Part shown: positions 7,027 to 13,971 of the stretch, in pieces | Position numbering within the stretch: position 1 is the stretch's first letter | How the letters are laid out: each line of letters opens with the position of its first letter | Source of the DNA: RGIG3009 sp964490085 | GTDB lineage: Bacteria > Bacillota > Clostridia > Oscillospirales > Acutalibacteraceae | DNA length: 17,683 nt | Reading direction: 5' to 3' | Assembly: GCA_964490085.1 (NCBI GenBank) | Contig: CAZBAO010000026.1 | Location: 1 to 17,683, forward strand | Position numbers and translations under genes: made by a program | The notes under the pieces: generated by a model | Seen by the model: only the letters and a program-made list of their open reading frames with translations | Databases searched by the model: none | What the model was told of the DNA's origin: nothing

Positions 7027-8235
7027 TTACTTGTTGACGACAGCGATCTTCAAACCTTCCATTTTCAGGTTCGTGACCAGTGCTTCATTGATCTGTTCCA
7101 GCGGGAACTTATGGGTAATGAGTTTCTCCATCGGCAGCCCGATGCCCTTCGCACGCTTGAGGAAATCAAAGGTGGTCGCGTAGTCACGCAGGGTGTATAC
7201 CCAGGAACCGACCGTGGTGATCTCTTTCGAGCAGATGTCGAAGTGGGGGTTGATGGTGGCGTCGCCGCCGTTAATGAAGAAACCCAGCTCGCACAAACCG
7301 CCACCGTTGCGGATGAACTTGTAGATGTTCGCGTGAGCGACGGGCGAGCCGGTGCACTGGAACGCGAAATCAGCAAGGTAACCGCCAAACGCGTCTTTCA
7401 CGCCGCCTGCCAGCGCTTCAATGCCCTGATGATCCTTGAAGTTGACGGTGGCGTTGGCGCCCATCTGACGGGCAAACTCCAGACGTTTGTTCTCGCCGTC
7501 CACTGCCACGATGTTCTCAATGCCCATCGTGCGCAGTACCGCGATGCAGATCAGTCCGATGGGGCCGCAACCCTGCACGACAACGCGGCTGTTGAACCGC
7601 AGGATGCCGGTGGTCTTGGCGCGCTCCACGGCGTGTACCAACACGGCGCAGGGCTCGATCAGAATACGGGAATCCAGATCCAGATCGCTGACGTTGAACA
7701 CGGATGAGCCGCCGCGAACCACGATGTAATCGGCAAACCAGCCGTTGAAATGCACGTCGTCATCGGGGAGCAGACCGTATACGTCTGCAGCGCCGACGTT
7801 TTGCTTGTTCATGTCGAACATCGTGATATCGGGATCGTCGTGCAGGATGACGCAGGTGACGACCTTATCGCCGACGTGCAGGGGTTTGCCTGCGCTGTCG
7901 ACCTTGACGTTTTTACCCATTTTGACGATCTCGCCGGTGCCCTCGTGACCGAGCGCCACGGGGATCAGACCAAACGGATCGCGCTTGAACTCGTGAGCAT
8001 CCGTTCCGCAAACGCCGCAACCCTCGACCTTGACGAGCATATCGTCATCGCCGATTTCGGGAATGGCATACTCTTTAAGCTCGAATTTCTCAAGCTGAGT
8101 GAGCATGGCCACACGCGCGGTCTTCGGAACGTCACGTCCGGCGGCAGGAGCAGCGGCGGGGGCCGGAGCGGCACCCTTCATGCTGTCCAATACCTGGCGG
8201 ACGATTTCTTCAATGTTGGAAGAATTAACATCCAT
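7027..8235 (-). CDS. Zinc-dependent alcohol dehydrogenase (MDR family) with encapsulation peptide
   Basis: 402 aa. Residues about 1-20 (MDVNSSNIEEIVRQVLDSMK) form an amphipathic encapsulation-type helix, joined by an Ala/Pro-rich linker to a medium-chain dehydrogenase domain. Catalytic zinc ligands are visible in GCGVCGTDAHEF, GHEGTGEI and EPCAVLVHA, and the NAD-binding loop is VVVQGCGPIGLI. The four-cysteine structural-zinc lobe of classical ADHs is not seen; the corresponding region is Asp-rich. By context it reduces propionaldehyde to 1-propanol (replacing iron-type PduQ) or lactaldehyde to 1,2-propanediol, regenerating NAD+ inside the shell. The start overlaps the preceding gene's stop as TAATG. 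Confidence 0.93.
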   Translation of the reverse strand: MDVNSSNIEEIVRQVLDSMKGAAPAPAAAPAAGRDVPKTARVAMLTQLEKFELKEYAIPEIGDDDMLVKVEGCGVCGTDAHEFKRDPFGLIPVALGHEGTGEIVKMGKNVKVDSAGKPLHVGDKVVTCVILHDDPDITMFDMNKQNVGAADVYGLLPDDDVHFNGWFADYIVVRGGSSVFNVSDLDLDSRILIEPCAVLVHAVERAKTTGILRFNSRVVVQGCGPIGLICIAVLRTMGIENIVAVDGENKRLEFARQMGANATVNFKDHQGIEALAGGVKDAFGGYLADFAFQCTGSPVAHANIYKFIRNGGGLCELGFFINGGDATINPHFDICSKEITTVGSWVYTLRDYATTFDFLKRAKGIGLPMEKLITHKFPLEQINEALVTNLKMEGLKIAVVNK

Positions 8236-8717
8236 TATTTCGTGCCTCCACTTCTCTCAAATAGTTCTTTACCGTAAGCAGCCAGCGCGGTATCCTGCTC
8301 TTCCGAGCCGCCGCTGACACCCAGCCCGCCGATGATCTCACCGTACGCATTTTTCAGCGGCTCGCCGCCTCCGAAAATAACAATGTGACCCTCGTTGGTG
8401 AACTGAATGCCGTACAACGGACCGCCGGGCTGTGCTAAGGGTTTTAATTGTGCGGTGGACATTTTTAAAGAGACGACCGTGAACGCCTTTTGCAGGGCGA
8501 CGTCGTAGCTGGCGATATACGAATCGTCCGCACACTCTACCAGTACCGGTCGTGCCGCCTTATTGGAAATTGCCACCACGGCTTTGACACCCATTTCTGC
8601 CGCTTTTTCCCGCACCTTTTCGGCAAGGGGGAGCGCGGCTTCAAGCGTCATGTCGGTAAGGCCGCCCAATTGACGGGTCACCTTATCCACAATGGAGCGT
8701 AAGACTTGTTCGTCCAT
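8235..8717 (-). CDS. GlcG/HbpS-like (PduO C-terminal type) microcompartment-associated protein
   Basis: 160 aa of the GlcG/HbpS (DUF336) family: MTLEAALPLAEKVREKAAEM, SYDVALQKAFTVVSLKMST, PLYGIQFTNEGHIVIFGGGE and the C-terminal EIIGGLGVSGGSEEQDTALA are typical. In B12-type Pdu operons this domain is fused to the PduO adenosyltransferase and can bind heme or corrinoid. Here it is alone, without an adenosyltransferase domain, which fits a B12-independent system. The first 18 residues, MDEQVLRSIVDKVTRQLG, have the spacing of an encapsulation helix. The RBS AAGGAG lies 8 nt before ATG 8717, 10 bp after the aldolase stop. Its role in glycyl radical microcompartments is not established. Confidence 0.88.
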   Translation of the reverse strand: MDEQVLRSIVDKVTRQLGGLTDMTLEAALPLAEKVREKAAEMGVKAVVAISNKAARPVLVECADDSYIASYDVALQKAFTVVSLKMSTAQLKPLAQPGGPLYGIQFTNEGHIVIFGGGEPLKNAYGEIIGGLGVSGGSEEQDTALAAYGKELFERSGGTK

Positions 8718-8727
8718 AAGCGGCTCC

Positions 8728-9531
8728 TTATTTCGCCATTTGCTCTAACACGCGCTTGGTGATCTCGGCGACCAGATCCGTTTCGCTCTCGCCGCAGTGG
8801 CAGGAGCCGTCGCAGTTACCACAACCGTGACAGCTGGGCAGGCCGGCTTTTTGGTTGGGGCACAGATCAGCGGGGTGCTTGCCCTTCAGACCGAACTGGC
8901 GGCGGATCTCATACAAGCGCTGCACCTGCTTCTCGCTCAGCTCTTTCGGGCCGCCGAGCTGCTTGGAGATGTAGAGTAGATGAGCGTAGAATTCAACCGA
9001 CTCCATCTTATGGTACGCATTCAGCAGGTTGTCCGAGAACGCGAGCGCGCCGTGGTTTTCGAGAAGTACCGCGTCAAAGGATTGCAGGTACTTGGATACC
9101 GCATCCGGAATCTCCTCGGTGGAGGGGGTGCCGTACTCGGCGATCGGTACGCAGCCGAGCGCGATAACCGCTTCCGGCATGATAGGCTGTGTCAGCGGGA
9201 TACCCGCGATGGCAAAGCCGGTTGCGTACATCGGGTGTGCGTGAACGACAGCACCGACGTCCGGACGCTCTTTGTATACACGCATGTGCATTTTGATCTC
9301 GGACGAGGGCTTGAAGCCAGCATTTGCCTGCAACACCTTGCCGTCCTTGTCAACCTTGCAGATGTACTCGGGAGTCATGAAGCCCTTGCTGACACCGGTG
9401 GGGGTGCAGAGGAACTCGTTGTCGTTCAGTTTAACGGAAATGTTACCGTCATTCGCCGCAACCATGCCACGATCGTAAATGCGCTTGCCGATCGCGCAGA
9501 TCTGCTTTTTGATTTCATACTCATTTACCAT
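8728..9531 (-). CDS. Class II aldolase (L-fuculose/L-rhamnulose-1-phosphate type) with Cys-rich linker and C-terminal encapsulation peptide
   Basis: 267 aa against about 215 for E. coli FucA. The core holds the zinc site: E78 in KPSSEIKMH, H97 and H99 in VVHAHPMY, and H160 in LLENHGALAF. It should cleave a deoxy-ketose 1-phosphate to dihydroxyacetone phosphate and lactaldehyde, the precursor of 1,2-propanediol. Beyond the aldolase fold comes an unusual linker with C224, C234, C237, C240, C244 and C246 (SCHGCGNCDGSCHCG), and then the amphipathic helix TDLVAEITKRVLEQMAK, which looks like a C-terminal encapsulation peptide. The gene has its own promoter and AAGGAG 8 nt before the ATG. The choice between fuculose- and rhamnulose-phosphate cannot be made from sequence. 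Confidence 0.94.
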   Translation of the reverse strand: MVNEYEIKKQICAIGKRIYDRGMVAANDGNISVKLNDNEFLCTPTGVSKGFMTPEYICKVDKDGKVLQANAGFKPSSEIKMHMRVYKERPDVGAVVHAHPMYATGFAIAGIPLTQPIMPEAVIALGCVPIAEYGTPSTEEIPDAVSKYLQSFDAVLLENHGALAFSDNLLNAYHKMESVEFYAHLLYISKQLGGPKELSEKQVQRLYEIRRQFGLKGKHPADLCPNQKAGLPSCHGCGNCDGSCHCGESETDLVAEITKRVLEQMAK

Positions 9532-9556
9532 AATGCATTCTCCTTTTTCATGTGGA

Positions 9557-9575
9557 TTTTATTGGTTTTCCTATT
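9557..9575 (+). promoter_or_regulatory. Putative operator B, 19-nt motif shared with the dehydratase promoter
   Basis: TTTTATTGGTTTTCCTATT reads on the plus strand, just downstream of the -10 of the aldolase promoter (about +5 to +23 of the minus-strand transcript). The identical 19-mer occurs on the minus strand at 13861-13843, beside the -35 of the dehydratase promoter. A protein bound here could block elongation or open-complex formation. Confidence 0.6.
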
Positions 9576-9586
9576 TCTATGGCTAC

Positions 9587-9615
9587 ATCATACCACCATA
9601 AACAACAAAAGTCAA
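9587..9615 (-). promoter_or_regulatory. Sigma-A promoter for the aldolase-to-AldDH segment
   Basis: Minus strand: TTGACT (9615-9610), 17-nt spacer, TATGAT (9592-9587). This lies in the 110-bp AT-rich gap between the PduV-like gene and the aldolase, 55 bp before the ATG. It gives the distal genes (aldolase, ADH, shell, kinase, AldDH) their own transcription start in addition to read-through from the dehydratase promoter. Confidence 0.8.
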
Positions 9616-9624
9616 CATATAAAT

Positions 9625-9638
9625 TTGGTTTTTTCTGT
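9625..9638 (+). promoter_or_regulatory. Putative operator B2, 14-nt motif shared with the dehydratase upstream region
   Basis: TTGGTTTTTTCTGT lies on the plus strand 10 bp upstream of the -35. An identical copy is on the minus strand at 13958-13945. The TTGG of this site and that of operator B are 63 bp apart, about six helical turns, so they flank the promoter on the same DNA face. Confidence 0.5.
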
Positions 9639-9641
9639 GTT

Positions 9642-10088
9642 TTAGCGATGTGTTTGTGGTTTTTCTTTGATTTCGATGTGATCGAGCAGTTCAGGGACGC
9701 CCTCACCGGTCAGTGAGTTTACGCGAAAGACCGTTTTGCAGCCGGACAGCCGCAGCCAGTTTTCTGCGCGACGAGGATCTGCTTTATCGATCTTGGTGAC
9801 GATCCCGATCACTTCGCGGTTCACCAAGCAGGTGATACACGGCGGGAAGAGGGAGTAGTCATCGTCAGCGGCGATCAGCAGGCCGACCACGTCTGCCTCG
9901 TAGGCATAGAGGCAAAGGGCGGCGCCGAGATCATGGTTTTCGGCGTATTCGCCGGGAGTGTCGATGAGAAAGTCGTCGTAGGCGATCGCTTGCGTTTTTA
10001 AGTAGGTGACGGTCTCACCTCGCAGAGCTTGTGTCAGTGAGGTTTTGCCGCAACCGCTGCGCCCCATCAGAATCAGTTTCTTTCTCAT
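9642..10088 (-). CDS. pduV: PduV/EutP-like small GTPase
   Basis: 148 aa. P-loop GRSGCGKTS (residues 9-17), switch-II region DTPGEY and the guanine-specificity motif TKID identify a Ras-like GTPase of the PduV/EutP family. A C-terminal SLTGEGVPELLDHI is the G5-type region. PduV has been linked to microcompartment positioning; EutP-type proteins have been reported with acetate kinase activity, so the biochemical role is uncertain. It starts with an ATGA overlap (4 bp) on the PduU-like gene and is the last gene before the internal promoter. Its short tail after the GTPase fold is polar and basic (IEIKEKPQTHR). Confidence 0.9.
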   Translation of the reverse strand: MRKKLILMGRSGCGKTSLTQALRGETVTYLKTQAIAYDDFLIDTPGEYAENHDLGAALCLYAYEADVVGLLIAADDDYSLFPPCITCLVNREVIGIVTKIDKADPRRAENWLRLSGCKTVFRVNSLTGEGVPELLDHIEIKEKPQTHR

Positions 10089-10462
10089 GTGCGGGTCAGC
10101 TCGCAGACGGAGAAGCCCAGCTTTTCGATCGCGTATTCGCGAATCGCGGTAATTGCCGCTTCGACCTGCGATACCGTTCCCGTGACGATCACGGTGCCGC
10201 TGAAGCGGTCTACGAAGCCGAGCTCCACGCCGGAGGATTTCAGCGCAATATCGCCCGCGATGATGGCGGTCTCGCTGGGGCTCAAGGTTAAAATACCGAT
10301 GGCGCCTGCGTGATCCACGGCGGGGTCCAGGCCGAGCTTGCGATACAGGATATCCTCGGGATGCGCGATGATATGCGCGAGAGTGATCTGCTTACCCGGG
10401 ACAAGCTCCTGTATGATGCGGGTCTTGTTCTCATTTTGATTCAGCACGTCAAGTTCCATCAT
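10085..10462 (-). CDS. pduU: PduU/EutS-type circularly permuted BMC-H shell protein
   Basis: 125 aa. The N-terminus (NKTRIIQELVPGKQITLAHI) is the permuted segment that in PduU and EutS forms a small beta-barrel capping the hexamer pore. The body AIGILTLSPSETAIIAGDIA, VELGFVDRFSGTVIVTG and terminal CELTRT match PduU closely. PduU is reported to interact with PduV, and the two genes are adjacent here with overlapping stop and start. The AGGAGG for this gene lies within the last codons of the activase gene. A second in-frame ATG three bases on (10459) is equally possible because both have acceptable spacing. Confidence 0.94.
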   Translation of the reverse strand: MMELDVLNQNENKTRIIQELVPGKQITLAHIIAHPEDILYRKLGLDPAVDHAGAIGILTLSPSETAIIAGDIALKSSGVELGFVDRFSGTVIVTGTVSQVEAAITAIREYAIEKLGFSVCELTRT

Positions 10463-10463
10463 A

Positions 10464-11255
10464 TCAACCTCCTATCAGTGCTTTCAGACCGTACGATTCC
10501 GCGGTTTGCCGTAACAGTTCCATGTGTTCCGCGGCAGGCGGGGTGATGTGTGCCATCGTGTACTCACGGCCGAGGCCGGTGTACTTATCTGTCCCCATCC
10601 GATGATACGGTAACAGATGGATCTCCCGCACGTTCGGCAGTGACGCGGCAAAAGCGGCGATCTCGCCGATTTCCGCCTCCGTGTCGTTGAAGGTCGGGAT
10701 GACCGGCACACGGATGATCAGCCGTTTTGCCTTTTCAGCGATCAGACGTGCGTTATGCAAAATACGGTCGTTGGGTCGCGTGGTGAACGCTTGGTGCTTT
10801 TCGCTGTTCATGTGCTTGATATCCATCAGCACACAATCCAGCACCGGCAGATACCGTTCGACGATTTCGGGCGACGCGAAGCCGGTGGTCTCGATCGCGG
10901 TATGCACGCCGTTTTCCTGGCAGACTGTCAGCAGGGCAACGGCGAAATCCGGCTGTGTCAGCGATTCGCCGCCGGAGAGCGTGACTCCGCCGCCGGAGCG
11001 TCGGTAGTACATCCGGTCACGTAAGACCTCTTTGAGCACTTCCTCCACCGTGACGTCACGGCCTACCGTTTTGACGTTGCCGCCGAGTGTCATCTGCTGG
11101 ATCTCATACGACTGGGATTCCGGATTGCAGCACCAACGGCACCGCAGCGGACAGCCCTTGAGAAATACCAGCGTGCGGATGCCCGATCCGTCGTGCGTGG
11201 AAAATCGCTGAATATCGAAGATCCTGCCGGTCACCGATAACAACGAGGTGTCCAT
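10464..11255 (-). CDS. Glycyl radical enzyme activating enzyme (radical SAM)
   Basis: 263 aa. The radical SAM signature C-PLR-C-RW-C lies in the segment FLKGCPLRCRWCCNPESQ; GGGVTLSGGESLTQ is the glycine-rich SAM-binding motif and IETTGFASPEIVERY follows. It should abstract hydrogen from the glycine of the partner dehydratase (G817), using a [4Fe-4S] cluster and S-adenosylmethionine. No further cysteine cluster is seen between the radical SAM motif and GGGVTLSGG, so the two-cluster ferredoxin-like insert of many GRE activases is missing, as in pyruvate formate-lyase activase. The start overlaps the dehydratase stop as TAATG, consistent with obligate pairing. Confidence 0.95.
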   Translation of the reverse strand: MDTSLLSVTGRIFDIQRFSTHDGSGIRTLVFLKGCPLRCRWCCNPESQSYEIQQMTLGGNVKTVGRDVTVEEVLKEVLRDRMYYRRSGGGVTLSGGESLTQPDFAVALLTVCQENGVHTAIETTGFASPEIVERYLPVLDCVLMDIKHMNSEKHQAFTTRPNDRILHNARLIAEKAKRLIIRVPVIPTFNDTEAEIGEIAAFAASLPNVREIHLLPYHRMGTDKYTGLGREYTMAHITPPAAEHMELLRQTAESYGLKALIGG

Positions 11256-13783
11256 TAAAACCCTCCTTGCTCGGTGCGGTTGATGATGTCGTCCTGCAAC
11301 GAGCGGGACAGCGTGGTGAACAGAGCGCTGTATCCGGCAACGCGCACTACCAACGAACGGTAGTTTTCCGGATGCTTCTGTGCATCGCGCAGCGTTTCGC
11401 GGCTGACGACGTTAAACTGCACGTGGCTGCCCTTCTGATCGAAATAGCCGCGTACCAGTGCCACAAAGCTTTCCAGACCGCTGCGGCCTGCCAAGGCACT
11501 GGGGTGGAATTTCATGTTGAACAAGGTGCCGTTGGAAGCGATGTAGTGATCCAATCTGGCAACCGAGTTTGCCGCCGCTGTCGGGCCGTTTACGTCGCGG
11601 CCTGCGGCAGGGGAGACACCGTCCGCCACCGGCGTAAATGCCAAGCGTCCGTCCGGTGTAGCACCGGTTTGCGCGCCAAGCGGCACGTTCGCGGATACAG
11701 GGTACAGGCCGGCTTGATATACGCCGCCGCGCGGGTTGCGATACCGCTCAACGGGGCGGGTGTAGGTGTAGGCAACGTCACGTGCAAAATCGTCGATTGC
11801 ACGGTTGTCGTTGCCGAACTTCGGCAACGTGCTGATGCGGTCGAGCAACTGCTGATACCGCGCTTTTTGCTCGTCGGAGCAGGGGTTCTGCGCAACTGTG
11901 AGATAGACCGCTTTGATATCGTCGGGAGTCAGCGTACGACCGTTGTCCACCATGCTCTTGACGACTTGTTTTGTGAGCTTTTCGGCTTGTTTGGGGTCCA
12001 TATCCTTGCCGTAGTTGTTATCCAGTGCCTGACGGAATTCCGCCAGCGTGAGATAGTTTTCGTTGAATACGAGCTCTTTCACGGCGGTCAGTGCATCCGC
12101 AACGTTGGCAATGCCGAAGCCCTGCGGGCCGGTGAAGTTGTAGATGCAACCGCCTTCTTGCGCGCTCTTACCGCGGCCGATGCAATCCTCCAGCATGGAG
12201 GACAGGAACGGCAAGGGGCAACGCTCCATGTGCGCTTGGTCGATGGCGTTATCGGCGTTGACCATCAGCTCGATGAAGTATTCCATCTGCTTTTTGTATG
12301 CCCCATAGAACTCGTCAAAGGTCTTCATCGTAACGACATCACCGGTCTGCGGGCCGATCTGAATGCCCTTATCCATACCGTTGGAGAACGTCAGCTCCAG
12401 CGGGCGGCACATATTGAAGAACGCCGCGTCATGCCAACCGTCGGTTTTGCCGGACTTTTGCGGTTCGACGCAGCCAATGATGTTGTAGTCGCGCGCATCC
12501 TGCAGTGACAGCCCGCGGTTTTGCAAAGCGGGGATGATGACCTCGTCGTTGTAATACGCGGGCAAGCCGATGCCGGTGCGGGTGATCTCTGCGGCACGGA
12601 TCATAAATTCGTGCGGCGAGCCGTTCCACACGCGCACCGAGAACGACGGCTGCGGCAGAAGAACGTGCAACGTCGCGTTGATGCACATGTACGACATGTC
12701 GTTGGTCGCGTCCTTACCGTCCTTGTCCTGACCGCCGGCGCACAGGTTTTGGAACATGCTGTAACCGGCAAATCCCTCCGCCGAGGCGAGGTCACGGACT
12801 TTCCCGAGGTCGTTGAGTTTGATCCAGACACAGTCCACATATTCCTGCGCCTGCTCGCGGGTGATAACGCCCTTGTCAAGATCCGCTTTTAAATAAGGAT
12901 ACATATACTGATCGAAACGGCCGGGGGAGATGGAGTGGCCGCTGGATTCGATCTGAACGAGCATTTGTACGAACCAGAACGACTGACACGCCTCGTAAAA
13001 CGAGGAGGCGCCGTGTGCCGGCACGCGAGAGCAGTTCTCGGCGATTTTCAAGAGTTCCGCTTTACGCGTATCGTCCGCACATTCGGCTGCTTGCTTGCGC
13101 GCCAGCTCTGCGTAGCGGTTAGCGTACAACTCCACCGCGTCGCAGGTGATGAGCACGGCGTTGAGAAAGTGATGGCGCTTCGCGTAATCGGCGTCGGTGA
13201 CGTGCAGCTTTTTAAGCGACGCACGCGCTTCTTCCGCGATGCCGCGGTAGCCGATCTTCAGCACTTTGCCGTAATCCACCGTTACGTGACCGACGCCGTT
13301 GTAGAAGTAGTTGCCGGGCGTGAAGACGTTGTGTTCGATCGCCGCGATGGCCTCGGGCACCATGTACGAGGTAGCGAGTTCGCTGGAGGTCTTACCCTTC
13401 CAATACGGAAACACCTTGCGCAGTGCGTTTTTGGTTTCCTCGGAAATGTAGAACGGGTCAGCGGAGCGCGTGGCCAACGTATCGAATTCCGCCTCCAGCC
13501 ATTCGTACGAGTACTCCGGAAACAGCTGCGCACCGCGTGGGTTTTTGGAGCTTGAACCGACGATCAGCTCCAGTGGACGGATGGTGACCGGGATATGCGC
13601 CAGAATGTGCGCAAACGCCTTGGCACGGCGCAGAATGATCGGTTCTCCCTCCGTTTGCTGATACGACTCGGTCAACAACACCGCGCGATACGGCTCGATC
13701 TCGGGCATTTTTTCAAACAAATGCTCGACGAGTTTCGCAATACGCGGGCTTTTTTGGATGTCTTGCGTATAAAAAGTGGACAT
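11255..13783 (-). CDS. Glycyl radical diol dehydratase (B12-independent 1,2-propanediol dehydratase)
   Basis: 842 aa from ATG 13783, chosen because GGGAGG lies 7 nt before it; an upstream in-frame start adds only MWEGID. The pyruvate formate-lyase-like barrel carries the thiyl cysteine C438 and general base E440 in NIIGCVEPQKSGKTDGWHD. Diol-binding segments known in C. butyricum glycerol dehydratase are kept (YNGVGHVTVDYGK, SSGHSISPGRFDQYMYP, D452 of GWHD). The C-terminal radical loop is VRVAGYSALF with G817. Compared with glycerol dehydratase (about 787 aa, from memory) there is a helical insertion near residues 593-652. Dehydration of 1,2-propanediol rather than glycerol or choline is inferred from the aldolase, shell and AldDH neighbours. 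No N-terminal encapsulation helix is seen. Confidence 0.93.
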   Translation of the reverse strand: MSTFYTQDIQKSPRIAKLVEHLFEKMPEIEPYRAVLLTESYQQTEGEPIILRRAKAFAHILAHIPVTIRPLELIVGSSSKNPRGAQLFPEYSYEWLEAEFDTLATRSADPFYISEETKNALRKVFPYWKGKTSSELATSYMVPEAIAAIEHNVFTPGNYFYNGVGHVTVDYGKVLKIGYRGIAEEARASLKKLHVTDADYAKRHHFLNAVLITCDAVELYANRYAELARKQAAECADDTRKAELLKIAENCSRVPAHGASSFYEACQSFWFVQMLVQIESSGHSISPGRFDQYMYPYLKADLDKGVITREQAQEYVDCVWIKLNDLGKVRDLASAEGFAGYSMFQNLCAGGQDKDGKDATNDMSYMCINATLHVLLPQPSFSVRVWNGSPHEFMIRAAEITRTGIGLPAYYNDEVIIPALQNRGLSLQDARDYNIIGCVEPQKSGKTDGWHDAAFFNMCRPLELTFSNGMDKGIQIGPQTGDVVTMKTFDEFYGAYKKQMEYFIELMVNADNAIDQAHMERCPLPFLSSMLEDCIGRGKSAQEGGCIYNFTGPQGFGIANVADALTAVKELVFNENYLTLAEFRQALDNNYGKDMDPKQAEKLTKQVVKSMVDNGRTLTPDDIKAVYLTVAQNPCSDEQKARYQQLLDRISTLPKFGNDNRAIDDFARDVAYTYTRPVERYRNPRGGVYQAGLYPVSANVPLGAQTGATPDGRLAFTPVADGVSPAAGRDVNGPTAAANSVARLDHYIASNGTLFNMKFHPSALAGRSGLESFVALVRGYFDQKGSHVQFNVVSRETLRDAQKHPENYRSLVVRVAGYSALFTTLSRSLQDDIINRTEQGGF

Positions 13784-13815
13784 GTCGATACCCTCCCACA
13801 TTTCATTCTGTACTC

Positions 13816-13844
13816 ATTTTACATGAATCCCACATAAAAGTCAA
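13816..13844 (-). promoter_or_regulatory. Sigma-A promoter for the dehydratase operon
   Basis: Minus strand: TTGACT (13844-13839), 17-nt spacer, TAAAAT (13821-13816). Transcription should begin near 13809, about 26 nt before the preferred ATG. It is the first promoter of the microcompartment locus and is preceded by at least two shared motifs and two dyads. Confidence 0.8.
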
Positions 13845-13861
13845 TAGGAAAACCAATAAAA
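13843..13861 (-). promoter_or_regulatory. Putative operator A, 19-nt motif shared with the aldolase promoter
   Basis: TTTTATTGGTTTTCCTATT on the minus strand, overlapping the first two bases of the -35 hexamer. It is identical over 19 nt to the site at 9557-9575 but has the opposite orientation with respect to its promoter. An activator or repressor bound here would contact RNA polymerase at -35. Confidence 0.6.
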
Positions 13862-13900
13862 ACAAAATAAATTATCACAAAATCAAAGAAAATTTCAAAA

Positions 13901-13930
13901 TTTCCACACAAAAAGCCAAAAATGTGGAAA
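13901..13930. promoter_or_regulatory. Dyad TTTCCACA-N14-TGTGGAAA upstream of the dehydratase promoter
   Basis: TTTCCACA (13901-13908) and TGTGGAAA (13923-13930) form a perfect 8-bp inverted repeat whose arms are 22 bp apart start to start, about two helical turns. It lies about 57 bp upstream of the -35, a reasonable place for an activator dimer. No known consensus was recognised. Confidence 0.4.
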
Positions 13931-13944
13931 ATAAAATCCTAAAA

Positions 13945-13958
13945 ACAGAAAAAACCAA
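13945..13958 (-). promoter_or_regulatory. Putative operator A2, 14-nt motif shared with the aldolase promoter region
   Basis: TTGGTTTTTTCTGT on the minus strand, identical to plus-strand 9625-9638. It shares the TTGGTTTT core with operator A, whose TTGG lies 102 bp closer to the gene. Confidence 0.45.
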
Positions 13959-13971
13959 CACACATTCACGT

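Noticed and set aside
9532..9641. Terminator after the PduV-like gene
   Set aside because: No GC-rich hairpin with T-run was found in this gap; it holds a promoter instead, so read-through remains possible.
11267..12508. 413-codon plus-strand open frame inside the dehydratase gene
   Set aside because: Antisense shadow of the glycyl radical enzyme, whose catalytic motifs lie in the other strand.
11255..13783. Choline trimethylamine-lyase (CutC) as an alternative identity of the radical enzyme
   Set aside because: The GCVEPQ site is shared, but the class II aldolase, PduS/PduT and diol-binding segments matching glycerol dehydratase favour a diol dehydratase; no typical choline-locus genes are seen.
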